The notes below the pieces were generated by a model, which was not told the DNA's origin, did not search any database, and worked only from the letters and a program-made list of their open reading frames with translations. This document shows, piece after piece, positions 48,988 to 58,509 of a stretch of 64,000 bases of DNA. A program made the translations under genes and the position numbers. The first letter of the stretch is position 1, and every line of letters starts with the position of its first letter. The DNA is from an uncultured Verrucomicrobiota bacterium (lineage in GTDB: Bacteria > Verrucomicrobiota > Verrucomicrobiia > Opitutales > Seribacteraceae): the NCBI GenBank assembly GCA_902612125.1, contig CACMBV010000007.1, forward strand, positions 1-64,000, given 5' to 3'.

Positions 48988-51675
48988 ATGTTTGTTCGTG
49001 TACATATTCTTTCGTTGATCTTTTTTATATCTGGATTCTCAAAGGAACCCACAGCGGGGGAAAAGCTCTTTTCATTGCACTTAAAACCTCTGTTTGCCGA
49101 GAAATGCATGGCTTGCCATGGTGACGATCCCGAAAAGATCAAGAGTGATTTTGATATGCGAACACGAGAATCGATTTTACGGGGCGGAGAAATCTTTGAA
49201 GATGAAGTCCTGATCCCCGGCCAGGGCAATAAAAGTTATCTGTACCTTCTCAGTACCCGGGTGGAGGAGGATTTGGAGATGCCTCCCAAGGAATCAGATA
49301 AGCTCACTTATGAAGAAACTGGATGGATTCGTCAATGGATTGATCATGGAGCCCCTTGGCCGAGTGAGCAGCGGATTACTGAGATTCAGGATAAGTATGC
49401 TGAAGGTGTTCAAGTGGTCACCTCCAAAGCACTTTCAGACGACTGGCAGAACCGTCGCTACAAGGAAGAAAAATTATGGGCTTACCGGCCGCTTAAAGTC
49501 GAAAAGATGCCCGCCGGTGAACATCCGGTCGACTGGTTTATTAACCGTAGACTTAAAAGAGTTGGGCTCAAACATGCACCCGATGCTTCGGCCCGTGAAC
49601 TGGTTCGCCGACTTTCCTACGGGTTGACCGGTTTACCTCCCCATCCCAAAGAAGTTCGAAAGTTCGAAAAAGATTTTAATCAGTCGAAAAAAGCTCTCTC
49701 CACCTATGCCAAGAAATTAATGAATTCTCCTCATTACGGAGAACATTTCGCACGCCACTGGTTGGATGTGGCCCGCTATGCTGACTCCGGTGGTTTTGCC
49801 AATGATTATTCCCGTCCCAATGCATGGCGTTATCGGGACTATGTGGTCAGGGCATTCAATCATGATAAACCGTATGATCAATTCGTGAAGGAACAATTGG
49901 CCGGGGACGAAATCAACCCGAACCAGACCGAAAATCTGATCGCCACCGGATTCCTGCGGATGGGGCCTTGGGAACAGACAGGGATGAGCGTATTCAAGGA
50001 AACCCGACAGCTATGGCTGGATGATGTGACTGATTCCGTGGGCCAGGCTTTTCTCGCCCATGCCATGCAATGTGCCAAATGTCATGATCACAAGTTCGAC
50101 CCGGTTCCGACCCGAGATTATTACGGCATGATGGCCGTCTTTTCGACAACCCAGTTTGCCGAGCGCAATGCTTCCTTTCTTCCCTCTGAACCAAGGAACA
50201 ATTTTGACTCATTCACCGCACTCGTTCAGTCCAAGATCACTTCTTATGAAAAACAAAAAAGGGATCTTCAGGAAAAAATAAATAGGCTTAGGAAAGAGGA
50301 AACTGGTAGTGCCAAGGTGGGAGACAATGGATTGGATCCCGGGGACGAAGCGTCCCAGTCACGAATCTATAAAAATTTGATTCGTCATCAAATTGAATTG
50401 GACCGGGTACAACCATTCACGCATGCTGTTTACACTGGAAAGACCATAACCAGAAACAATGTACAGGGTCGTCTGGATATGCCGAACAGTCCCTGGCAAA
50501 AAGGTTATTTTGATTCAGATGTTATCTACGACGGAGGGGATGTCTACTCTGAGGGAGATACTGTCATACCCGGTGGCTTGAGTGCGGCGGAATCTCTTGG
50601 AAAGATGGACTCAACTCCTTTCCCTGCTGGTAAAGGGAAAAGACGTTTGGCTCTGGCCAAATGGATCGTGGATAAGAAAAATCCACTCACTGCCCGGGTC
50701 ATGGTCAATCGTATCTGGTCCTGGCATTTTGGCCGGGGACTGGCGGGCAATCCCAATAATTTTGGCGGAACCGGGGAGTTACCCACCCACCCCGCATTGC
50801 TTGATTACCTGGCCGACTGGTTCATGAAAAATGGATGGTCGGTCAAGAAACTGAATTATTTGATTTTATCCTCCGATACTTACAGGCGTAGTAGTCGCCA
50901 TCCAGACCCAAAATCACTGGATGAGAAAGACCCCAAGAGACAATTCTACGCCTGTTTTATCCCACGCCGTTTGGTTGCGGAGGAAATCCGGGATTCCATG
51001 TTATGGGCGAGTGGAGAGTTGAATCCAATGGTGGGCGGAATTCCGGTTCGGCCCGACATCAATTCCGAAGTTGCCTTCCAACCCCGTCAAATCATGGGGG
51101 GCACGGCTTCGGTCTATGAACCTGACCCACTTCCCCAACAAAGAAACAGGCGAACCCTCTATGCCGAAAAACTACGCGGCTTACGTGACCCATTTATGGA
51201 AGCCTTCAACCAACCCGGATCGGATGCATCCTGTGAACTTCGCGAATCATCCACGGTTGCCCCCCAGGCACTCACTCTTTTGAATGCAGAGGAAGTACAA
51301 GACCGGGCCCTTGCCTTTGCCGCCCGTCTTTTAAGGGAACAGAAAAGCGACCCCGCCGTAATTCAGCGGGCATTTGAGCTTTCACTCGGGCGGAAAGCGA
51401 CCGGAGAGGAAGTCGTCGCCTGCGTTATGCGATGGAAGAGTGCCCTAAAATCCGAAAATAAAAAGAAGCCAGTCCATCCATCCTTCCCCAAGAAAATTAA
51501 AAGAACGGTGATGGCGGAAAAGACTGGGGAACCCTATGATTTTTGGGAATTCCTTCCAGCTTCCACATCCTACCAACCGGACCTGCAACGGAGCCAAACG
51601 GATGCACGCACACGAGGGTTGGCTCATGTCTGCCTGGTTCTATTTAACTCAAATGAATTCGCCTACCTCGATTAG
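48988..51675 (+). CDS. PSD1 / planctomycete cytochrome C domain protein (DUF1549/DUF1553)
   Basis: FAEKCMACHGDDPEKIKSDFDMRTRESILRGG (CxxCH), HFARHWLDVARYADSGG, MQCAKCHDHKFDPVPTRDYY, RVMVNRIWSWHFGRGL, LCELRESSTVAPQALTLLN-type region. Confidence 0.95.
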   Translation: MFVRVHILSLIFFISGFSKEPTAGEKLFSLHLKPLFAEKCMACHGDDPEKIKSDFDMRTRESILRGGEIFEDEVLIPGQGNKSYLYLLSTRVEEDLEMPPKESDKLTYEETGWIRQWIDHGAPWPSEQRITEIQDKYAEGVQVVTSKALSDDWQNRRYKEEKLWAYRPLKVEKMPAGEHPVDWFINRRLKRVGLKHAPDASARELVRRLSYGLTGLPPHPKEVRKFEKDFNQSKKALSTYAKKLMNSPHYGEHFARHWLDVARYADSGGFANDYSRPNAWRYRDYVVRAFNHDKPYDQFVKEQLAGDEINPNQTENLIATGFLRMGPWEQTGMSVFKETRQLWLDDVTDSVGQAFLAHAMQCAKCHDHKFDPVPTRDYYGMMAVFSTTQFAERNASFLPSEPRNNFDSFTALVQSKITSYEKQKRDLQEKINRLRKEETGSAKVGDNGLDPGDEASQSRIYKNLIRHQIELDRVQPFTHAVYTGKTITRNNVQGRLDMPNSPWQKGYFDSDVIYDGGDVYSEGDTVIPGGLSAAESLGKMDSTPFPAGKGKRRLALAKWIVDKKNPLTARVMVNRIWSWHFGRGLAGNPNNFGGTGELPTHPALLDYLADWFMKNGWSVKKLNYLILSSDTYRRSSRHPDPKSLDEKDPKRQFYACFIPRRLVAEEIRDSMLWASGELNPMVGGIPVRPDINSEVAFQPRQIMGGTASVYEPDPLPQQRNRRTLYAEKLRGLRDPFMEAFNQPGSDASCELRESSTVAPQALTLLNAEEVQDRALAFAARLLREQKSDPAVIQRAFELSLGRKATGEEVVACVMRWKSALKSENKKKPVHPSFPKKIKRTVMAEKTGEPYDFWEFLPASTSYQPDLQRSQTDARTRGLAHVCLVLFNSNEFAYLD

Positions 51676-51696
51676 GCCATAACGCCAATAAACTTT

Positions 51697-53094
51697 ATGA
51701 AAACGCAAAATATAGTCGCCACCCTTTCCCGCCGGGAAGCCCTTTATGGACTGGGTACGGGGATTGGATCGCTGGCCTTTTCCTCCCTTGCACAAGCCGA
51801 AAATATTCATTCGATCGGTCCCCATCTTACAGCCAAGGCCAAGCGTTGTATTTTCCTGATGATGGAAGGCGGGCCTTCTCATATCGATACATTTGACCCC
51901 AAGCCTGAACTAGCCAAAAGGCACCTCCAGAGATTTAAGCGAAATGGAGAAAGGGAAAGTGCCATGTCCTCGGGTGAACGCTATTTTGTCAAAAGTCCGT
52001 TTGGTTTTAAAAAAGCAGGTAAATGCGGAGCGGATTTTTCATCCGAATGGTATCATTTAAAAAATTACGCGGACGACATCTGCTTTTACCGTGGATGTCA
52101 GGTGGAATCCGTTAACCATCCGACTGCCTGTTATCATGTAAATACGGGCAACCGGTTTGGCGGGGACCCCGCGGTGGGTGCGTGGATTACCTATGGATTG
52201 GGTACACTCAATGAAAACCTGCCCGGATTTGTGGTTCTTCCAAGGGCCAGTTACCCCCAGGGAGGAGCCAGCAACTGGTCCAACGGTTTTCTCCCCGCAG
52301 AATACCAGGGTACCCCCCTTCGACCAGAGGGTAGTCCAATCCTCGATCTCAACCTGCCAACCGGAATGACCCGCGGGGATCAGCGAGGTAACCTCGACCT
52401 GCTTGCTCAGCTCAATAAAAAACACTTCCAACAGCGTCCGCAACAGGATGAATTGAAGGCCCGGATGTCTTCCTACGAACTGGCTTACCGTATGCAAATG
52501 GAAGTACCTGGGATTCTTGATATTGATGGCGAGACGGAAAAGACCCGTGAAGCCTATGGTATCGGAGACCTCAAGACGGATGCTTTCGGAAGAAAATGTC
52601 TACTGGCCCGTCGACTTGTAGAAAAAGGAGTCCGTTTCGTGCAGGCTTATGCCGGAAACTGGGATAGCCATGATTACATATCCCGGGCTCACGGATCGCT
52701 TATCCGATCCGTTGACAAGCCGATTGCCGCTCTGCTGGGTGATCTCAAGGCACGCGGTCTCCTTGAAGATACCCTGGTGGTCTGGTGTGGTGAATTCGGT
52801 CGTACCCCGGACAATGGAATAAGAGGCGGAGGCACGAGCTATGGACGGGATCATAACCCCAAAGCCATGACCATGTGGTTTGCGGGCGGGGGAACCAAAG
52901 CCGGACATACCATCGGAGCAACCGACGATATTGGTGCCGAGGCGATTGAATGCGTTCATCATATCCGAGATGTTCATTGTACATGGCTAAATTTGCTCGG
53001 TTTGGACGATAATAAACTGACCTATTACCATGCAGGCCGTTACAAACAATTATCCCAGTTTGGTGGCGAAGTGATCAAAGACTTGATCGCGTGA
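51697..53094 (+). CDS. DUF1501 domain protein
   Basis: SRREALYGLGTGIGSLAFSSLAQA; RCIFLMMEGGPSHIDTFDPKPEL; VVWCGEFGRTPDNGIRGGGTSYGRDHNPKAMTMWFAGGGTKAGHTIGATD. Confidence 0.96.
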   Translation: MKTQNIVATLSRREALYGLGTGIGSLAFSSLAQAENIHSIGPHLTAKAKRCIFLMMEGGPSHIDTFDPKPELAKRHLQRFKRNGERESAMSSGERYFVKSPFGFKKAGKCGADFSSEWYHLKNYADDICFYRGCQVESVNHPTACYHVNTGNRFGGDPAVGAWITYGLGTLNENLPGFVVLPRASYPQGGASNWSNGFLPAEYQGTPLRPEGSPILDLNLPTGMTRGDQRGNLDLLAQLNKKHFQQRPQQDELKARMSSYELAYRMQMEVPGILDIDGETEKTREAYGIGDLKTDAFGRKCLLARRLVEKGVRFVQAYAGNWDSHDYISRAHGSLIRSVDKPIAALLGDLKARGLLEDTLVVWCGEFGRTPDNGIRGGGTSYGRDHNPKAMTMWFAGGGTKAGHTIGATDDIGAEAIECVHHIRDVHCTWLNLLGLDDNKLTYYHAGRYKQLSQFGGEVIKDLIA

Positions 53095-53261
53095 GCCTGC
53101 AAGCCCTCTCAAGGATCATCCTGACCATATTAACGATTCACATCCTGCTTCCTCTTTTCTTTTCATTTCTGGGGTCAGTTCCAATCCAGCGGCCCAAATC
53201 GAAACCTGATCGCAATCATCGGTTCAGCAGCTTGACAGGGATGCAGTGGGTTCTGTTTTAG
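53091..53261 (+). CDS. Possible small membrane-associated ORF overlapping the DUF1501 stop
   Basis: GTG start in GTGA overlap; VSLQALSRIILTILTIHILLPLFFSFLGSVPIQRPKSKPDRNHRFSSLTGMQWVLF. Confidence 0.2.
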   Translation: MSLQALSRIILTILTIHILLPLFFSFLGSVPIQRPKSKPDRNHRFSSLTGMQWVLF

Positions 53262-53416
53262 GAAAAAATAAGCCCTGACGGCCCAAAGCAGGACCCTTTG
53301 CATGATGAACATTCAATGTTTAAATTCAATCTGCCTGTGTTATAACCTAAACCCATGACTCGAAATTGCACTCACTGATAGTGCCAGTTTCAATGTTAAA
53401 ATATAATTTCGGTTGT

Positions 53417-55504
53417 CTATTCTTGATACGCAGATTTCATGTTCCAAAAAGAAAGACGATCGACCTGCAGATCCGCTCCCTCATTGAAAAGGGAAATATA
53501 TGGATTAATTTTTGAACCTGCCGGTCTCTTCTTATCCGCCATCACAACTTGTTTCCCATTTGCGAAAACTTCTACCAGGCATGCATCCACAAAAATCCGT
53601 AACGATAATTGCTCATTTGAATTCAGGGTGAAATCCCCGTTCTGATTCCCCACTTCAAGCAGATTTTTCTCCCGATTTATTTTAATGCGGAGTCCATTTT
53701 CACCCTTCTCGTCGCAAAGGACATTGATTCCAAAACTCTGACTTCCACTTTGCCCAACTTCCAATTTGATCTCACAGTGATCGCCTTGCATATCATCCGG
53801 AATCACTGTGGAATTCTCCTTAATAAAAATTTTTTTCCTTTGTTTTTCCCCAAAGCGTAATTTCTCCAGTTCCTTAATTGGCCTGAGGCGCATTTCACCC
53901 TTCGTGGTGAGGGACATTTCCGTGGGGAGAGACTGGGTTCCTCGGTTGTCATTATTATTTCCTTGGATGAACCAACTCCAGTTGACACGACGACCGTCGG
54001 GTGTAAGCAAGGATTCAGGGGCGAAGTACCGGCGACTGTTTCCTCCAAGCACGGCATGATATTCGGGAAGAAATTGTTCATTCTTGAATTCGCCGATGAA
54101 GTAGCGACAACCCAACTTATGGCTTATACAGGTAAGTATCCATTTATCTCCCAGCTTGAAAAAGTTTGGGCAAGAAATGTCCTCGTCCATACTCACGCCC
54201 AATTTATCCTCATTAAATTCTGGGTGTAGAAGCTCACCAATATGCACCCAATCCCTAAGGTTTTCCGACTTCATGATCAAGGGCGGTTGATGACTGCTTC
54301 TCCCATTCAGACCATAATAAATCCCGTCCATGATCCAGACATCCGGGTCGAAATAAGGTTCATTCACCATTAGTTTACCAGACTTGTCTCGGGGAAGCAT
54401 GACTTCTGGCTTACTCCACTTATTCAGGTTATCGTCCAGGGCATGCTGAATCCAGTTACGATTGGAACCCCAACCACAGTAGGCATGGGCAGGCGTTCCC
54501 TCCCGGGTAAGAAAAGCGGTGCCGCTGAACATTCCATGACCATTTTCCTGAGGAACCAGCACGGTCGGATGCCATTCCCAGCGGACCATGTCTTGGCTTG
54601 AAACATGAGCATAGGAAATTCCGGCCCGGTTCCTGTAAATGTAATGTAGGTGATATCTACCCTTGTAATAAATAGCGGAATTTGGATCGTAGGGAGCACC
54701 AAGATCTTTTGCGGGATGAAAAAGATGATAAATGGGCCAGTTGTCAGGTATATCATCCGGCATCTCCGGAGTTTCCGGCACATATGGTTCATCAAGCAGG
54801 GGAACTTGACTGCCTCTCCTGGTTAGCTTCTCCGTCCTCGCGGCAATCAGGGTCGCACCCCGGTGTAGCATGAGCCGGCCCTTTTCCACCCTGGCTCCAA
54901 TTTTTAATTTATGATGGGGGAAACGACCTGTTTGTTCTGAAGCATCTTCTTCAAAGTCCCACCAGGCATACGGTTTAATCTCCGATGCTTTATTTGGAAC
55001 CAACTCCTTGATCTCACGGACGGTCAATGCCCGGTCATAGATTCGGGCATCTTCAATCATTCCCGAGATACCACCCCCCCCTCCAATGTGTCTTATACCA
55101 AAGACCACGAAGTTATTATCACTGGTAAGCAGGTCAATATTTTTGGCCGGGTATGAGGAATACAGATTTCCATCCCGAAAGATAGAAATTTGTTTTTCCT
55201 GATATACAATCGCCAACTGAATCAGAGAATCATCATCCTTGCTTTCGATTGGATTTTGGCTTTGGTTTTTTTCCGTTCTCGCCCAGTTATGACTACCCGC
55301 CATCCATTTACCGTCCATTTTTTCCGCAAAGACAATACCATCGAATTCGATCCCTTCCTGAATGGTCAGGACGGATCCAGCTTTAACTTTTTTATCATCC
55401 AAAATCACCCAGGAAACCAGGGTCTTGTCATACTCAGCGAAGAGATAACCAAGGGTCATGAAAAAACTTACACAAGCAATGATTTTTTTTAGGGCAAATG
55501 ACAT
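53417..55504 (-). CDS. Glycoside hydrolase family 32-like protein with N-terminal LamG-like domain
   Basis: LamG-like N-terminus (SGMIEDARIYDRALTVREIKEL). GH32-like PYDPNSAIYYKGRYHLHYIYRNR, MVRWEWHPTVLVP, FSGTAF, C-terminal sandwich with VDACLVEVFANGKQVV. Confidence 0.85.
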   Translation of the reverse strand: MSFALKKIIACVSFFMTLGYLFAEYDKTLVSWVILDDKKVKAGSVLTIQEGIEFDGIVFAEKMDGKWMAGSHNWARTEKNQSQNPIESKDDDSLIQLAIVYQEKQISIFRDGNLYSSYPAKNIDLLTSDNNFVVFGIRHIGGGGGISGMIEDARIYDRALTVREIKELVPNKASEIKPYAWWDFEEDASEQTGRFPHHKLKIGARVEKGRLMLHRGATLIAARTEKLTRRGSQVPLLDEPYVPETPEMPDDIPDNWPIYHLFHPAKDLGAPYDPNSAIYYKGRYHLHYIYRNRAGISYAHVSSQDMVRWEWHPTVLVPQENGHGMFSGTAFLTREGTPAHAYCGWGSNRNWIQHALDDNLNKWSKPEVMLPRDKSGKLMVNEPYFDPDVWIMDGIYYGLNGRSSHQPPLIMKSENLRDWVHIGELLHPEFNEDKLGVSMDEDISCPNFFKLGDKWILTCISHKLGCRYFIGEFKNEQFLPEYHAVLGGNSRRYFAPESLLTPDGRRVNWSWFIQGNNNDNRGTQSLPTEMSLTTKGEMRLRPIKELEKLRFGEKQRKKIFIKENSTVIPDDMQGDHCEIKLEVGQSGSQSFGINVLCDEKGENGLRIKINREKNLLEVGNQNGDFTLNSNEQLSLRIFVDACLVEVFANGKQVVMADKKRPAGSKINPYISLFNEGADLQVDRLSFWNMKSAYQE

Positions 55505-55733
55505 AAGACTACATAGCTATCGAATTGAATAAAAGCCTAGAGCATCGACACCCTTTCATTTCAGTCAAGTTCATACGAAAACAACTTGGAAAAGAAATAC
55601 GCCATGACCCTATGACGGGGATAATCATTATTCCTTTTGTTTGGACTGATCTGCTCGCATACAAAGATCTTTGTTCTTTGGGTTTAGCTCAAGAATCCAC
55701 CCAGGTTTCTTGGTTTTTAGAAAATGTGAAACT

Positions 55734-56603
55734 TTACTTGGAAACACCTCCAAGATGAGTCTCGAGCTGCAATCCCTCAAGTATACTGTCCTGAATGGGC
55801 TGGCTAATTTGGTTCAACTCATCCACGCCCCACGATACTCCAACTTGGGTACGCATCGGGCGGGATCCCGGTTCAGCTTCGGCAAGGCTTAGATAGGCGT
55901 CCACTACCAGTTTCGGGTCGGGGAATACACCAGTGCTCAACATCTCGCCAAAACCCTGAAATAAGGCATCTGGGATGTTTTTCAATTCACCATAACTGTT
56001 CACGACTTCCGCCCGTTCCGGTTGTTTGATCGCCCCAAACAGACCAGTGCTAAAAGGTCCGGGTTCGACCAAGGCAATGTCAACACCACAGGGAGCCAAT
56101 TCGTAACGCAAACTTTGGGAATATGCTTCGAGGGCGAATTTCGTGGCACAGTAAGTGCCAAAATAGGGCACTGCAATTCTACCGGCAATCGAACTTACAT
56201 TGATGATTAATCCGTTCCTTGCTCTTCGCATGCTTGGTAAAACGGCCTGAGTGGTACGAATCGCCCCATAGTAATTGGTGTTCATTTGCTCATGTGCCTG
56301 TGCAATACTGAAACCCTCGGTAATACCTGTGTACATGATACCGGCGTTGTTGATCAAAACATCCACCTCATCTATTTCTTTGAAAATATCGCAAAATGCG
56401 TCCTTCACCGAGTTATCGTCTTTGACATCCATCTCGACGACGGAAATTTTACTTGAGTAAGATTCCAGTGCTTTTTTAACCGCAGCGTTCCTTTCAGTGG
56501 TATCCCTCATGGTAGCCCAAACACGGTAGCCCGCGTCCGAAAAAACCTTGGCGGCGTCTTCGCCAAATCCACTACTTGAACCGGTGATAACAATATTTTT
56601 CAT
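55734..56603 (-). CDS. SDR-family oxidoreductase
   Basis: NIVITGSSSGFGEDAAKVFSDAGYRVWATMRDT, VLINNAGIMYTG, YFGTYCATKFALEAYSQSLRYELAPCGVDIALVEPGPF. Confidence 0.93.
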   Translation of the reverse strand: MKNIVITGSSSGFGEDAAKVFSDAGYRVWATMRDTTERNAAVKKALESYSSKISVVEMDVKDDNSVKDAFCDIFKEIDEVDVLINNAGIMYTGITEGFSIAQAHEQMNTNYYGAIRTTQAVLPSMRRARNGLIINVSSIAGRIAVPYFGTYCATKFALEAYSQSLRYELAPCGVDIALVEPGPFSTGLFGAIKQPERAEVVNSYGELKNIPDALFQGFGEMLSTGVFPDPKLVVDAYLSLAEAEPGSRPMRTQVGVSWGVDELNQISQPIQDSILEGLQLETHLGGVSK

Positions 56604-57060
56604 ATATCCTGAGACTTACAAGACATTTTTTTAGGTATTACAATCTTGAATTTCCTGTATTCAAAATGATAGCAGGATCGAAATTTTTCCAACTTAGTTT
56701 TTATTATATTCATACTCACTATTTATGCGAAGGTGTATTTTCATTTGGGATTGATTTAGGAGATTATTTGAGGTGTGGCTTAATCCTTAGTGGAGGTGAA
56801 AAGAATCGTATCCACGAGGGAAGGGAAGGAAAACCTCGTAAACATAAAGGATCTAACTCACTCACCGAAGGCGGTGAACAAGATATTGACTGAGATTTAC
56901 GGCAAGGATCGTAAGGTGCTGACCCGAACGAATTGTGCAAAGATGGGGATGTCTAACCGACGAGTTAAAAGGTCATCCTTTGACCCACTGAATTGCTCTT
57001 TTATAGAGTCAGTTAATCAAACCGGCGTTTACTTTATTTTAGAAATCTCAATTTAGAATA

Positions 57061-57783
57061 TCACAAACCATCAAAAAGCAGAATTCTACACTTTCCGTTT
57101 TGTTTCAAATAGGAAGAAAATACATTGGTCATCTCTACGGTGAAGTTATTTCTTGGTTCAGCACGGATAACATCCTCTGTTACTGAAAGGTATCCTTTGC
57201 TGTCCACAAGGCAGTCATTAGGAAGTATAAAACTGAAATCCTTTCTTAAATCATTTACCACCTCAAATGAAATGCTTACATCAGAAAAATCAATTTCCTG
57301 CAGGTATTCATTTTCAATTTTTTCCTGAAGATTAGTAAAAGAATCTTGATTAAGTTTGAGAAACAAAGAATGCAGTTTATTTCCCTTTTTGTCGGCAAAC
57401 TCTTTACTTTTTGTCACATAAAATGAAAGGAGTTCTCCCAGCGGCAGTTTCCCTTTCTCATCCTCATAATTTTCAACCAGATTAATTTTGCATTTTGTCT
57501 CGATGATCGCAAAATCTTCAAAATCTCCTTCCTTCCAACCCTTGAAAACGGGATCATTGACCACACCCTTCATCATTTTCAGAATTTTCGTTTGAGTCTT
57601 TTTCTTTTTGTCCAGTGCTGGTATGAGGATTTGGGTAGGTATTTCTGTAACATTCTTACCGTCAGATTCAATTATATCGCTTAAATCACGAGTATAGATA
57701 GATGACTGAAATGAAAGATCACACGCTGTTAAAAAACTAAAATATAAGATTAGCACCGTTGCGGTTATATTTTTCAATTTCAT
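57061..57783 (-). CDS. Putative lipoprotein, unknown function
   Basis: MKLKNITATVLILYFSFLTACDLSFQ has a lipobox-like LTAC; no recognised domain. Confidence 0.6.
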   Translation of the reverse strand: MKLKNITATVLILYFSFLTACDLSFQSSIYTRDLSDIIESDGKNVTEIPTQILIPALDKKKKTQTKILKMMKGVVNDPVFKGWKEGDFEDFAIIETKCKINLVENYEDEKGKLPLGELLSFYVTKSKEFADKKGNKLHSLFLKLNQDSFTNLQEKIENEYLQEIDFSDVSISFEVVNDLRKDFSFILPNDCLVDSKGYLSVTEDVIRAEPRNNFTVEMTNVFSSYLKQNGKCRILLFDGL

Positions 57784-58023
57784 ATCTTTGAATTACTTCA
57801 GCTTTAAAAAATTATCAAGGAGTTAAAAAATTAACTTAGGTCTCTAAAACTGATCGCCAAATGCTGACTCGATGAGAGATCGAGTTATTGTTTGAGTTTT
57901 CCGGGAAATCTGGTCAAAGCGGGTCAAATTATGTCCGAATCGGCTCAGTCAAAAAAGAACCTGAGAACTGCTTGAAACCCGCATCCCCACAAAGATTAGC
58001 ACCCAAACGGGTCCCTGAAACTT

Positions 58024-58398
58024 TGGTGGAGGTGGCGGGAATCGAACCCGCGTCCCGCAATCTTTCCGATTCGGCGTCTACATGTGTAGTTCTCTTATTG
58101 ATTTTAGCTTAAAGAAGGAAGGAACACCTTTTAAACCGAGCTTATCTTCAACCGTTTAGCCTCCGATAGACAAGCAAACGCTCCGAGGTTTTACCTGCTT
58201 TTTAACGCCCCGACCACCCAGCAGGTGTCAGTGGACTGTCGACGTGCAGACTTATGCTGCAAGCGCTTCGAGCTCAGGCTCAAAGCTAACGATATTATTT
58301 TCGCCATGTAATGATTTGAAGCATTTTTTACGAGGCCAAGCGTCATCCTCGACACGCAACCGAATTTTCCAAATTGCAGTCGAATCCGGAACACCCCC
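58024..58398 (-). ncRNA. ssrA: Transfer-messenger RNA (tmRNA)
   Basis: 5' GGGGGTGTTCCGGATTCGAC and 3' GACGCGGGTTCGATTCCCGCCACCTCCACCA tRNA-like ends; internal tag frame ending ...LEALAA-TAA. Confidence 0.95.
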
Positions 58399-58422
58399 AA
58401 CAAAATTTCAAAGATCATGAAG

Positions 58423-58451
58423 AATCTAAGTAATAATTCTACACAGGTCAA
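58423..58451 (-). promoter_or_regulatory. Candidate sigma70-type promoter for ssrA
   Basis: Reverse strand TTGACC-17 bp-TAGATT, about 24 nt upstream of the mature tmRNA 5' end. Confidence 0.35.
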
Positions 58452-58509
58452 GGAGGGGAGAAGTAAATTCCATTGTCTAATTATTGAAATCTCTGATAAT
58501 TTTAGAACG

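Noticed and set aside
55525-55758. 77-aa plus-strand ORF between the GH32-like and SDR genes
   Set aside because: No recognisable domain and its 3' end overlaps the SDR gene antisense; not enough support.
56666-57056. Overlapping short ORFs in the 56.6-57.06 kb gap
   Set aside because: No family resemblance, no clear mobile-element signature; considered possible decayed sequence but unsupported.
57888-58112. ORF MFEFSGKSG...VEVAGIEPASRNLSDS...
   Set aside because: The VAGIEPASR stretch is the usual false translation across a tRNA-like 3' end; it lies on the antisense of the tmRNA.
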